From: Suillus spraguei
Lineage: Eukaryota; Basidiomycota; Agaricomycetes; Boletales; Suillaceae
NCBI GenBank assembly: GCA_016800925.1
Contig: JABCPU010000065.1
Span: forward strand, 124,001-188,000
Length of the DNA: 64,000 bases
Reading direction: 5' to 3'
Of this stretch, positions 54,512 through 64,000 are shown piece by piece. The translations under genes and the position numbers were made by a program. The first letter of the stretch is position 1; each line of letters begins with the position of its first letter. Under the pieces are notes generated by a model that saw nothing but the letters and a program-made list of their open reading frames with translations, was not told the DNA's origin and did no database searches.

Positions 54512-56314
54512 GACTAGTTGTATATTATGTGTGCAAAGTTCAAACATTGTTGGGAATTGCCAATATCATCTTTCTACCCATGTACTCCACGAATCATCCA
54601 CAACAACTCACATATCATTCAACTCAGGCTATCGGTATAAACAGTATCCCTTGCCCATCTTGTGGCAAGCATTTTAAAAATAATACTTGTGTATTGCAAC
54701 ATGTGAATCAACCTACATCTCAATGCAGCAAGAAACGTCACCATTTGCAACTCATCCAAATATCTTATTGTGATGCCATGGGACAACACTGCAGGAACTC
54801 TTCGGACGACAACAGTGAACCTGCGAACTTAGAGATAGACAATGATATATACCAGACCAACAGTGATATTGACCAGTTTGCCCTCAATGTGCCAGTGGTA
54901 AACACTGACATCGGCCAGCAATCCTCAGCAGTCAAAGGGGGTGTGGAGTGGGGACAGGCAGTTGAATACTGTCCGAATGTTTCAAGGATTTATACTGGAG
55001 GAATGACATTCATGGACAGTTTTGATCAAGACATCTATGCTCATCAAAGAACTGAGGTTCCTTGGTATCCTTTTGCCAGCCAGAAATATTGGGAGGTTGC
55101 TCATTGGTTGATGCGAACAAACCTTAGCATGTCAGAAATTGACGAATATCTAAATCTTGACTCTGTGAGTTTCCCTTCAGTCTTCTTAACTTCGCATTAT
55201 GCCTATGTGTAATGTCAGATGAAGGAAAGTTCCCTTTTGTTCTGCCATGCCAGGGAGCTATGCCAGCGGGTGGAGATGTTACCATTGGGCCCACATTGGA
55301 AGTATGAAGATGTCATAACTGACTGCCCACAAAACGCCTGCTTCATCTATTCTATTGTGATGCGGTCGACTGTCTACAATCTCTTCTCAGTGATCCTCAG
55401 CTTGCATATTGTATCGATTTCAATTGTCGGAAGGTTTACGAGTCTGCCGATAGACTTTCTCATGTATATAATAGTTTTATGATGGGCAATCATTCATGGT
55501 ACCTCCAGGTACGATTTATATGTGAATTTTCAGTGCTAAATGCTCATTTTACCCTCTTTAGTGTCAGATCCCTCAGGGTGCATCTCTGCTTGGGGTGATC
55601 TTGTCCTCAGACAAAATGAAGGTCACAAATATATCTGGTAATTGATATGCTCACCCTGTCCTGATAAGCCTGGCAAACATTGCTTCTTCTTCACATGCTA
55701 AGGCTTCACTTCACGCATATTTACTTGTCGCACTTATCCCAGTACCAAAATTTGTCCATTCTAACACAAGGGTGTGTGGCATACTTGTGGATCGGCTGTT
55801 CCACCAGTGCATCAGCATTGTAACCGAACCACTGAAGGCAGCTGCCAAAATGGGCATCATGATGAATGACCCTGTTGGCAATAGCAGGTATTGCTTCACA
55901 CCCTTGGTTTCCTATGTCGCAGATACTCTTGAGGAGCTCCTGGTTGCCTGTGTTTGCAGCAATGTGTCCCCTGTCACCACCGCCACCCGAGATCAGTTCG
56001 GGGATTCCTTCTGCCATCTGCTTTGGAAAGGATCATCCACCCTTGCTCATATCAAAGCTGTTTTGTGATCTGTTGCACATGCTGATGCCTCTGAGTTCTT
56101 TGCAGCATGCAAGAAGTTCGACCTGAATGGTGTCTATGAGCCATTCTGGCTGGACTTGCCTTTGTCAGATCCCTCTCAGTTCATAACTCCAGAGGCTCTA
56201 CATCACTGGCACCACATGTTTTGGCATCACGATCTCAACTGGTGCATTTTTGTTGTCGGTGCAAATGAATTAGATTTTCGATTCATGCTTTTGTAAGTTC
56301 TGACTGGGTACCAC

Positions 56315-57276
56315 TGTAAAGATACAATCTAGCCTGGGCTGTAGATGAACCACGGCCTAAGCTAGTATGCGAGTCTTGCGCTCTATCTAGTCTGCTTCAC
56401 TTGTGAAGGCAGGAACGTTCAACCCTAAAGGAAATGTTAAGTTAATATAGTTTGATAATGCCCAACCTGTGGTGTGAGAATGCCATTGGAGGTAGCGAGA
56501 TGCTAGTGGTGACCTCCGGTCCATGGGAAACTTGCAGTAAAACTAGCAGTAAGCGTGGGAATGCGGTAGGCAAGCAGTAGTGTGAACAGTAGAACTGCAG
56601 TAGTACGAGCAGTAAAACTGCGGTAAGCGTGGGAACTTCTGTGGTAAAACAAGTGGTAGTGTAGTGGTGAAGCGTGAGAAAGCGGTAGCGCTAGCGGTGA
56701 AGCTCAGGAAAGCGGTAGCGCTAGCGGTGAAGCTCAGGAAAGCGGTAAAGAGTGGTAGTGTGTGCAGCAGTAAAGCAATTCTTAAGGAGACAGTGACTTT
56801 GGTAAAGGACTTTATTCAGTAGAGACAGTAGTTGTGACTATTCCTAAGTACCATGTGTACTATAGGAGGGAAGTGAGGAACGAGTACAGGTACCTAGGAA
56901 TTTTATACTAAGGAATAGCTATGGAAACAGAAGGGATAGGAAAAACATGCAGCAGACATGTAATAAGACTGCACTTCAGTTTACAAAACATAATGTACTG
57001 GCGAGACTGGATGGACATTGGACGGACAGTAAATCTTGCTTGAGGATACCAAATGGGTTCGCAGAGATTGCCAAAGATCACTGCTTTGCAGGAAAGTTGC
57101 AGCAGTACAGCCGTTAAGCTGCAACAAGGCTTCTGGAGTGCGGAACGATACTGTTAGATAGGGGTAAACACATGATAAAGTAGGACGGTGAAGCAGAAGG
57201 GTAAGGATAATGATTGCCTGTTGACACCTATACGAAAATGTGCCATTTCAAGCTCAGCGTGAGTTTGCTTGTCACA
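56315..57276 (+). mobile_element. LTR-X, 962 bp, CCAC target duplication
   Basis: TGTAAAGATACAATCTAGCC to TTTGCTTGTCACA, flanked by CCAC at 56311-56314 and 57277-57280. It cuts the transposase frame between TGYH and KYGIS. Internally it has short GCGGTA-rich repeats, including a roughly 30-bp unit twice in tandem (56680-56745). Confidence 0.85.
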
Positions 57277-57385
57277 CCACAGCTTCAAATATGGCATCTC
57301 CACATTGAAGCAGGTATCTGGCTGAGATCATCGAGATGTTCAGCAGTATCTCATCAGTCTCATCGCAGCTGCTGTACCATCTGAC

Positions 57386-58141
57386 TGTCATATACCATAC
57401 TTCTGATCTCGGATCCAATCAGATCCGATCGATCCTACTTCTGTCTGGTCCACAGATCCTGTCCAGATCACCCATCCAAAAACTCCTACTTCTCACACTC
57501 TAACTCCCTTGTGGACATCTGCATCTACCTCCTTTCAGTAATCCTCCTGTCTCTGGTATTCCGGCTGTGTATATTCCCTTCCGCTTATTTGATCTGTTAC
57601 CTGTGTCTCATTTCTGACTCGCGCTTACTGATCCGCTGTGCATTAACTAAAAGACTTCTGTTATACATTGTACATAGCCCTCAGTCCCGGACTTGCTGAT
57701 TATCTGTACTAGTTACTTCCAGTATATAAATCACTTGTAAATCTCCGTAGAACCTTGGTTTGAATATCATCTTAGATTCTGCTCATCCTTTCCTCCATGC
57801 TTGAGTTACTTCCTGCTCTAGTCATCTTTCAAGACTTGGGATTGATTCCTTTAGTCTATATCTCCAACTCTATCTTTGGATAGTCTACCTTTGTTAGTTT
57901 CTAGTTAGGAACTCGTTCCGAGACTAGCCTTAATCCTCGTTCCATCACTACACTCCAGATAACCTTTGGATGTATCATATCCGATACCTTCAGACATCCG
58001 GATCCATCACGCAACTCCTTCCGGATCTTTGGATGTATACCTACCCTCTGAAATAAGGGGCATTACTTAGGAAAGGGGCACAGTGCACAAACTGAGGCCA
58101 AAGCCCTTCGGATCTTTCACCCTTTGAGTACAGTCTTAACA
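57386..58141 (+). mobile_element. LTR-Y, copy 1, CTGAC target duplication
   Basis: 756 bp, TGTCATATACCATACTTCTG to CAGTCTTAACA, flanked by a perfect 5-bp repeat CTGAC (57381-57385 and 58142-58146). It lies in the transposase gene directly behind AAAVPSD. A solo LTR is the simplest reading; a 5-bp duplication is typical of gypsy or copia. Confidence 0.85.
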
Positions 58142-58498
58142 CTGACTTTCTCTCTGCTGTTTGCTCACTCTGTGAGTTCTGCTAACTTGCGCAGGCACCG
58201 TGTTTTATTGAGGGCGCTGTGACAAAGGTCAAGCATGCGCTACAAGGCTTTCACACTCTGAAAGAAGCTGTTGTCAATGTGGGCACTCGACAAGGAAAGT
58301 CTGGTGCAAACAAGCCATGGGCAATCCCAAAATTGGAGTTGCTACAAGGTGTTGTGCCTAGCATCCACTCACACAGGTCAGTGATGCAGTGGTCTGCTGA
58401 TCCAACAGAGCATGCACACATAGACTACATCAAGGTTCCTGGGCATGCTGGAAATAACCACGATTACGACGAGCAAGTTTGTTGTTACCTCAATTGTC

Positions 58499-59268
58499 TG
58501 TCATATACCATACTTCTGATCCCAGATCCAACCATATCCGATCAGATCCGATCGATTCTATTTCTGTCCGGTCCACAGATCCTGTCTGGATCGCTCATCC
58601 GAATGTGCTCGCTTCTCGCACTCTATCTCCCTTGTGTATAACTGTGTCTATCTCCTTTCGTCACTCATCCTGTTTCCGGTACTCCGGCTGTGTATAATTC
58701 CTTCCTGTGTCACTGATCCGTTACCTGTGTTTCATTTCCAATTTGTGCTTACTGATCTGCTGCGCATTGACTAATAGACTTCCGTTACACTTCGTACATA
58801 GCCCTCAGTCCCGGACTTATTGATTATCTGTCTTAGATACTTACTGTATATAAACCACTTGTAGATCTCTGTAGAACCTTAGTTCAAATATCATCTTAGA
58901 TTCTGCTCATTCTGCTTCCTTCAGACTTGAGTCACTTTCTGCTCAAAGTCATCTTCCGAGACTTGGGATTGATTCCTATAGTCTATATCTCCGACTCTAT
59001 CTTCGGATAGTCTACCTCTGTCAGTTTCTAGTTAGGAATCTGTTCTGAAGCTAGCCTTAGTCCTCTTTCCATCCCCGCGCTCCGGATAACCTTCGGACGT
59101 ACCATATCCGAGACCTTCAGACGTCCGGATCCACTACGCAACTCTTTCTGGATCTTCGGACATATATCTCCTCTCTGAAATAAGGGGCATTACTCGGACA
59201 AGGGGCACAGTGTACGAACTGAGGCCAAAGCCCTTCAGATCTTTCACCCCTTGAGTACGGTCTTAACA
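58499..59268 (+). mobile_element. LTR-Y, copy 2
   Basis: 770 bp, same ends as copy 1. Flanks TTGTC and TCATC agree at three of five bases, the differences being transitions, consistent with an older insertion. It interrupts the same transposase gene 350 bp further on. Confidence 0.8.
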
Positions 59269-60351
59269 TCATCAAGAAAAGTGCCAAAAATTTGTGCTTG
59301 CTTTGGAAATCAAGTTAGGGGAAGGTTTGGAAGAAGAAGAAGAGGATGATTGAAATGGCGACAAAGCTGGAGGAGTCCATCATTTCAAAGATTATTTTGA
59401 ATGCGCATGACAGCTGATCGAGAATGAACATGGTGCTCCCCGTCCATTCAGGACATTTTTTCATTTTCAATGTCAATTACTGCATACCACCTCAGTGCCG
59501 ACCTGACCCTCAACCGTATGACTGTTGACAAGGCTGCGGAATGGTTTTTATTGCACGACCTTTGTGGTGCACTTGCGGATTATCTGGAATGTGACACTGC
59601 TGGTTCTGTTCATGTAATTGGTGGCAGGAGAAGAGCGCCTTCCAATTGTAAATTGAAGTTTGAATGCATACAAGTTTGGTGTAAGGTTTGCATGCAGCTT
59701 GAAAGCTATCATGAATGACACATTGAGCCCTCACAAGCTGTTATCGCCCAACCGCCCTCCAAAACCTGGCCATGCAGACAATACGATGCGGTCATTGTGA
59801 ATGTAGATCTGACATTCAAGTGGCCCCACAGTCATTTAGAAGGTTTGCATTTGCTTCAAGTTCACTCCATCCTCATCACTAAAAATTCTTCCAGGTCATT
59901 GTGTCGGTCACCTACACTTAATTTTCCGTCCCATTACCTCTTTGGAATACTCTGGGGCATATCTTGCTTATGTGGAGCGTCTAGATGTTATTACCGTGGA
60001 CCCAGCTGCAGGGATGCATATTTTAAGGCATGCGCAGCATTCAAATGGTACTCGCATTGCAGATGTGATACCTCTCAGCCAGATTGTATCCCCTGCCCAT
60101 CTCATTCCTCATTTCGGACGATCTGCGAACCCCAGACTTGCCCAAGAAAACAGCAGCAAATATACTAATGATTTCTTTCTCAACAAGTTTTGGAACACGG
60201 AGTTTTTCTATAGCATTAATGGCACAGAGTGATAGTACAAGTTTCTTTATACCTATTGCAGTCTACCTGTAATAAATACATGGCTCATTACAAGCTATTC
60301 AGTCAGTGAAAGATGTGTGATCTGCAGCATGCGGACAATGAAGCTGGAATA

Positions 60352-60530
60352 TGGATAAGATGGTGAGTTAGTTGTTGCAGTGGAAGTAGGTTGACAGCGA
60401 TAGGCCATATGGATTGCTCAATGATTGTTGTGATGAGCTGCAATGTTGGAATATGGATAAGATGGCGAGTTAGCGGTAGTGGAAGTAGATTGACGGTGAT
60501 AGGCCATGTGGGTTGTTCACCCAATCATTG
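60352..60530. repeat. Tandem duplication of about 100 bp
   Basis: GGAATATGGATAAGATGG and TGACAGCGATAGGCCAT segments occur at 60348-60410 and again at 60450-60510. They lie between the transposase gene and the minus-strand gene. Confidence 0.6.
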
Positions 60531-60629
60531 ATCAACTGAGATCTGTTGTACATGATGCATAGATACAAACAAAAATGTCCATCGTAGAAGTACAATTGAT
60601 GAAAACACTAAGCATCTGAAATCATACTA

Positions 60630-61513
60630 GAACCCACCACGAAGACCAAGGTAATGTTGCACCTCTCGCATTCTTTCCCATTGCCTCTGCAGATGCTCCC
60701 GCTCAGCTATGAGCGCCAATGTCAACACACATTCTTCCTTCACAATCATCATAGGTGGGCTCCCAAGTGGTGGCAATGGAATACCAGGATGTTCTTCCGC
60801 ATAACGGAGGCGTTCTTCAGTGATATTGAACGCCTCATTCCAAATGTGCTGTAATCATCGTTGTTAGACTTTAGAGATGCAAAGAGAGAGAAAAATGGTT
60901 ACTTACCATGGTGGCAGGGGTGTGCAAGACATCAGTCTCCAACTGTGGCGCTGGCACCAACAAGTTCTGGCAACTGATCAGTGTCACAATGTACCAAAGC
61001 GCCAAACCTACAGCGAGGGAATTAAACTATGTGAAGCGTTAGTGACACATGATTAGCAATTGGACATGTCAATACCTGATCAGTCCTAGCCACAGCACCT
61101 GTGTTGTTATGATTATTGTTGTTGATATGCTATTGATAAGTGTCTTGATCAGTATCCAGCTGGTAAAGAATGCTATAATTACTTACAGGCATAGGACCTT
61201 GAATGTTGTTGTCATTCATGTGGCTATTATTGTAATCATTGACATTGATAGACATGCTTAGACAGTAGACTAGGATGAAGCAAGAAGTTATTGATGAAAT
61301 GAATAATTGTAGTGATGTGAGAATTGATAATGTAATATTACCCAATATAGAATGGGGGTTAGCAACTGTGCATTGGATTATGCTAACATTGGAGACCTGG
61401 GAAAGAACTGGGACAGAACTGGGATAGATCAATAACCTGAAGCCTGTGCGCTGACACAAGTAATGAACAAGGCCATCATAGCTGGGGTGATGTTCTGGAA
61501 TAAATCTTAGCAA
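60630..61513 (-). CDS. Hypothetical multi-exon gene
   Basis: Minus-strand exons: FIPEHHPSYDGLVHYLCQRT with PVLSQVSNVSIIQCTVANPH (61505-61340), a short Asn-rich part (NDYNNSHMNDNNIQGPMP, ~61240), FNSLAVGLALWYIVTLISCQ with LLVPAPQLETDVLHTPATM (61030-60905), and HIWNEAFNITEERLRYAEEH, PGIPLPPLGSPPMMIVKEEC and ALIAEREHLQRQWERMREVQ ending LGLRGGF with TAG near 60630. The last exon is helical and charged. Several exons fit one coherent protein with GT-AG borders and without stops, so this may be intact. No function known to me. It stands head to head with the FunK1-type gene. Confidence 0.5.
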
Positions 61514-61800
61514 TAGGTCAGTTGAAACATTGTCAGAGGACTGTGTTAAACATTGTCAGTCTGTGGATCACACAGCTAACCAGATAGGACTAGTAGAGAC
61601 ATACATCATCATCAGTGTGACCTTGGAGCCGCTGTGTTATGTTCACAGCGTTGTGAGGCTCATGCAGAATTATTTGACTCATCATTCAGGTAAGCCACTA
61701 CGAGCAAAATAGAGGTTTTAGGCAAACTGATCCAAGTCTCTTTGAAAACTTGAAGCTGAGAAGGTTGCAGTGCATTGACAAAGGAGATAAGGGTTGATTA

Positions 61801-64000
61801 GTGATTACTTATCATTTAAATAAGTTTTCTTTCAGAAATATTTTGTACTATATGGTTGCCAAGTCTGAGTCCGGTGCCAACCTTATTTCACTGCTCTTGA
61901 TGAGCATGGCCCAGTTGCATCAAACACGCACACCCAAGTTTTATTCACTAAATTCTCCCCTTCATAGTTCAACTACTTCAGTTCCTGACTTTGGCCGGCG
62001 AATCACTCTCGTGGAGCTAAAACATGCTCACCAGACAGAACTTGCTGATGCCACCATATATGAACCCAAAGGATCAAACAGTGACAATAATTGTTGAAAC
62101 AACTGGCTTCCTCATACACTCCTTCCTGATGTCTTAGACAAGAGATTATTGTCATACCTCAAGACCAATGATGGCCAGCATCTGTATGATGTGGCACGCA
62201 AATGTTGGAACACTGCCTTTCTTCCACCACTCTTGCGTCAGCCTGATAATAGAAAAGGTGGGAAAGGAAAAAGAAAGCTAGTTTGGATGAAGAGGAGGAA
62301 GTAGAGAGTGACAAGACAGTTGGTGTTAAATCCTGGAATGATGAGGAGATGCTGGCAGATTTTTTCAACAGGATTATGAAGGCGATCCTAATCACCATAG
62401 AAGAACTTCGTCAAGATCTAGCTGCCAAGCATCTCAAGAAATCAGGAAGTTGGCGTCATGTAAAGTCAGAGAGCAGATACTCCCTTCGCATACCCCGAAC
62501 TCCTCTGCCAAGTCGACCCCGCACACAGTTGCAGACAGACATGATGGATACGCTTCCAGCATTTTCGGGTTGTCAATGGACTGGCTTTTTTTCTACATGC
62601 AAAATGACAGGCACACCACTTGCAGTCAAGCCTGATCTTGTGTTGCAGGACAGTGATGGGAGTGATCCCGCTGGGCCAGACCTCATAGCGTGGAATGACA
62701 TACTTATATTTTGTGAGTTATCAAAGCTTGCAATGTGGCCTGAATTATTGGATACCTTGTACACAAAGGCGTATGCAGTATATAAAGTGCAATTGAATCG
62801 TTGATTTGTTTTTGCGCTGTCTATCACAGACTTCCTCCTTTGAATCACCTTGTTTGATCGTTCAGGAGCAGTCCATTCATTACCCTACCATATCCACAAA
62901 ATGCCAGTTGCGCTCATGGGCATACTCAGTTGGAGTGTCTACTTGAGCGTCACAAATCTTGGCTATGATCCTACAGTCATGTTACCTAAAATTCCTCGCC
63001 ACCTTATGCTTCCTCAAACTATCCCCTCAATCAAAGTCGGTGACAAGACCTACCGCATCATCAAGCCAATTTTCGCAAGGGCTGCCATCAGAGGCAGAGC
63101 CACCATGTGCTGGCATGTCCAGGATCCAGACACATGTAATGATATTGTCATCAGAGGCAAACAGCCAAAGCACCCCTGCTTCTATGTGGTAAAGGATACT
63201 TGGTGCATTGCTGCCCACTCGAGTGTGGAAGAAGAAATTCTGGAGATGCTGAAAGATATCCAAGGGGTTCCAAAGCTTGTCAAGTCATGGGACGTTCAGG
63301 TCTCTGGGTGTCCTGATACCACAGGTCCTTGTCAGAAAACATTACCCCCAGGAACAAATGTGGCTGAGCTACGTATTCATTGACGCTTGGTCATGAAACC
63401 ATATGCTGTTCCAATCACTTACTTCTCTCATCGAATGGAGTTGCTCGAGTGTATAATAGATGCGATAAATGGTAAGTGTTGAGAATCATACAAATCACAT
63501 ATAGGCATTAATTACATTCTCTTACAGCGCATCATGAGATTGTCGGTCGAGGCATACTACACTGTGATATCAGCCTCAATAACATCATGATATATTTTGA
63601 GTATACTGTCAACGGCATCTTTGCAAGGGGTCTCCTAATCGATTATGACTATGCAACAAAGATCTCCAAGGGAACTGATTGTGCTGTCGGACGACAGGAC
63701 CTTACTGTTAGTAGATCTGTATCTGTATGTTTGTTGAAACTTATATGCCACTAATTTTCAGGGAACTTTGATGTTCATGGCTAGCAGCATTCTGCTGCAA
63801 TACTCAGAGCATGGCATTCCACACGAACAAACAGTTGCTCATGATCTGGAATCATTTGTATATGTTTTCATCTATATCTGCGTGATGTATGATGGTGCTG
63901 GCGACAAGCTTCGAGACGATAAGCTTTTCAATCAGACTATTATTGGCATCAACATGGTGATGTCCTTCTTTGGCACCAAGAAAGGAACAGGCGTCCTAGG
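61801..64000 (+). pseudogene. FunK1-type protein kinase gene with Arg-to-stop changes
   Basis: FunK1 is a fungal-specific kinase-like family. The region 62283-63383 reads PAGPDLIAWNDILIFCELSK, FDRSGAVHSLPYHIH (62853) and GVPKLVKSWDVQV. From 63530 the catalytic half follows after an intron: GILHCDISLNNIMIYFE with the HxD motif, LIDYDYA in the DFG place, GTLMFMAS, and HDLESFVYVFIYI (63840). The sequence runs off the window. Three in-frame TGA codons (62802, 62841, 63381) stand where the family would have Arg and can be explained by CGA to TGA. An upstream part (61801-62260, with ITLVELKHAHQTELADATIY) may be its N-terminus, with introns and a further TGA at 62095. As it stands it cannot give a full kinase. 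Family assignment is from remembered motifs. Confidence 0.72.

Larger units (their letters stand above)
54529..60232 (+). pseudogene. Plavaka-type transposase gene, interrupted by three elements
   Basis: Plavaka is a CACTA-like DNA-transposon family of mushrooms. The N-terminus has CPSCGKHFKNNTCVLQHVNQ, a zinc-finger-like motif (54652). Then come YPFASQKYWEVAHWLMRTNL with SMSEIDEYLNLDS (55060), CQRVEMLPLGPHWKYED (55257), FDSF-type core segments around 55740-56070 (LKAAAKMGIMMNDPVGNSRY, TTATRDQFGDSF) and ITPEALHHWHHMFWHHD (56180). After the first insertion KYGISTLKQVSG and DHRDVQQYL (57290) follow. Between the other two lie WAIPKLELLQGVVPSI and MQWSADPTEHAH (58318-58440), and the C-terminus ends ANPRLAQENSSKYTNDFFLN and TEFFYSINGTE (60229). 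Stops occur at 56066, 56294, 57323 (Arg-like) and in 59340-59560. It is a decayed copy. The remembered family motifs fit well, but exact introns were not resolved. Confidence 0.7.

Overview
The window looks like a transposon-rich, heterochromatic stretch of a filamentous basidiomycete genome, most likely a mushroom-forming agaricomycete. The evidence is short GT-AG introns with CTAAC-like branch points, three fragments of KDZ-type transposase genes, a Plavaka-type transposase, a FunK1 kinase-like gene, an alpha-kinase-like gene and a Ty3/gypsy chromovirus. No ribosome binding sites, operons or CRISPR arrays are expected or seen, and I saw no tRNA or rRNA gene. The genus cannot be fixed from what is here. 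Almost every gene-like stretch is broken, mostly by Arg-to-TGA stops, single-base indels and nested insertions.

Layout. 1-2.46 kb: broken alpha-kinase-like gene. 3.2-4.7 kb: 5' part of a KDZ-type transposase gene. 4.7-19.1 kb: a complex satellite domain made of a CGGGTGGGCC minisatellite, a CCGAG/CGGCACTC palindrome-rich array, a 165/172/179-bp satellite, two opposed copies of a pyrimidine-rich element, fragments of an LTR-like repeat (LTR-A), and a 228-bp perfect inverted repeat at 18.5-19.1 kb. 19.15-35.85 kb: a large inverted duplication. Its left arm was split by a nearly complete gypsy chromovirus (20396-27988, 5-bp target duplication ATTAG) and by a 439-bp LTR-like element. The centre holds the 3' part of a KDZ transposase gene and an LTR-A copy that contains a further LTR. 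36.6-40.5 kb: two spliced hypothetical genes, an LTR-A copy and a CxC2-type KDZ gene start. 41.45-49.48 kb: a decayed second copy of the gypsy element, lacking its 5' end and its reverse transcriptase and carrying nested insertions. 49.5-50.2 kb: WD40-type gene cut by that element. 50.9-54 kb: LTR-A and intergenic DNA. 54-60.2 kb: Plavaka-type transposase gene interrupted by three elements. 60.6-61.5 kb: spliced hypothetical gene. 61.8-64 kb: FunK1-type kinase pseudogene running off the window.

How it fits together. The functional logic is that of transposons, not of a pathway. The gypsy element encodes Gag, protease, RT/RNase H, integrase and a chromodomain. It also carries an additional ORF behind the chromodomain, with two zinc-knuckle-like modules, kept in both copies. 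A family of TG...CA repeats with 4-bp target duplications has inserted repeatedly into the other elements. Several of its copies now sit at junctions between unrelated sequences, which suggests that recombination between them rearranged the locus.
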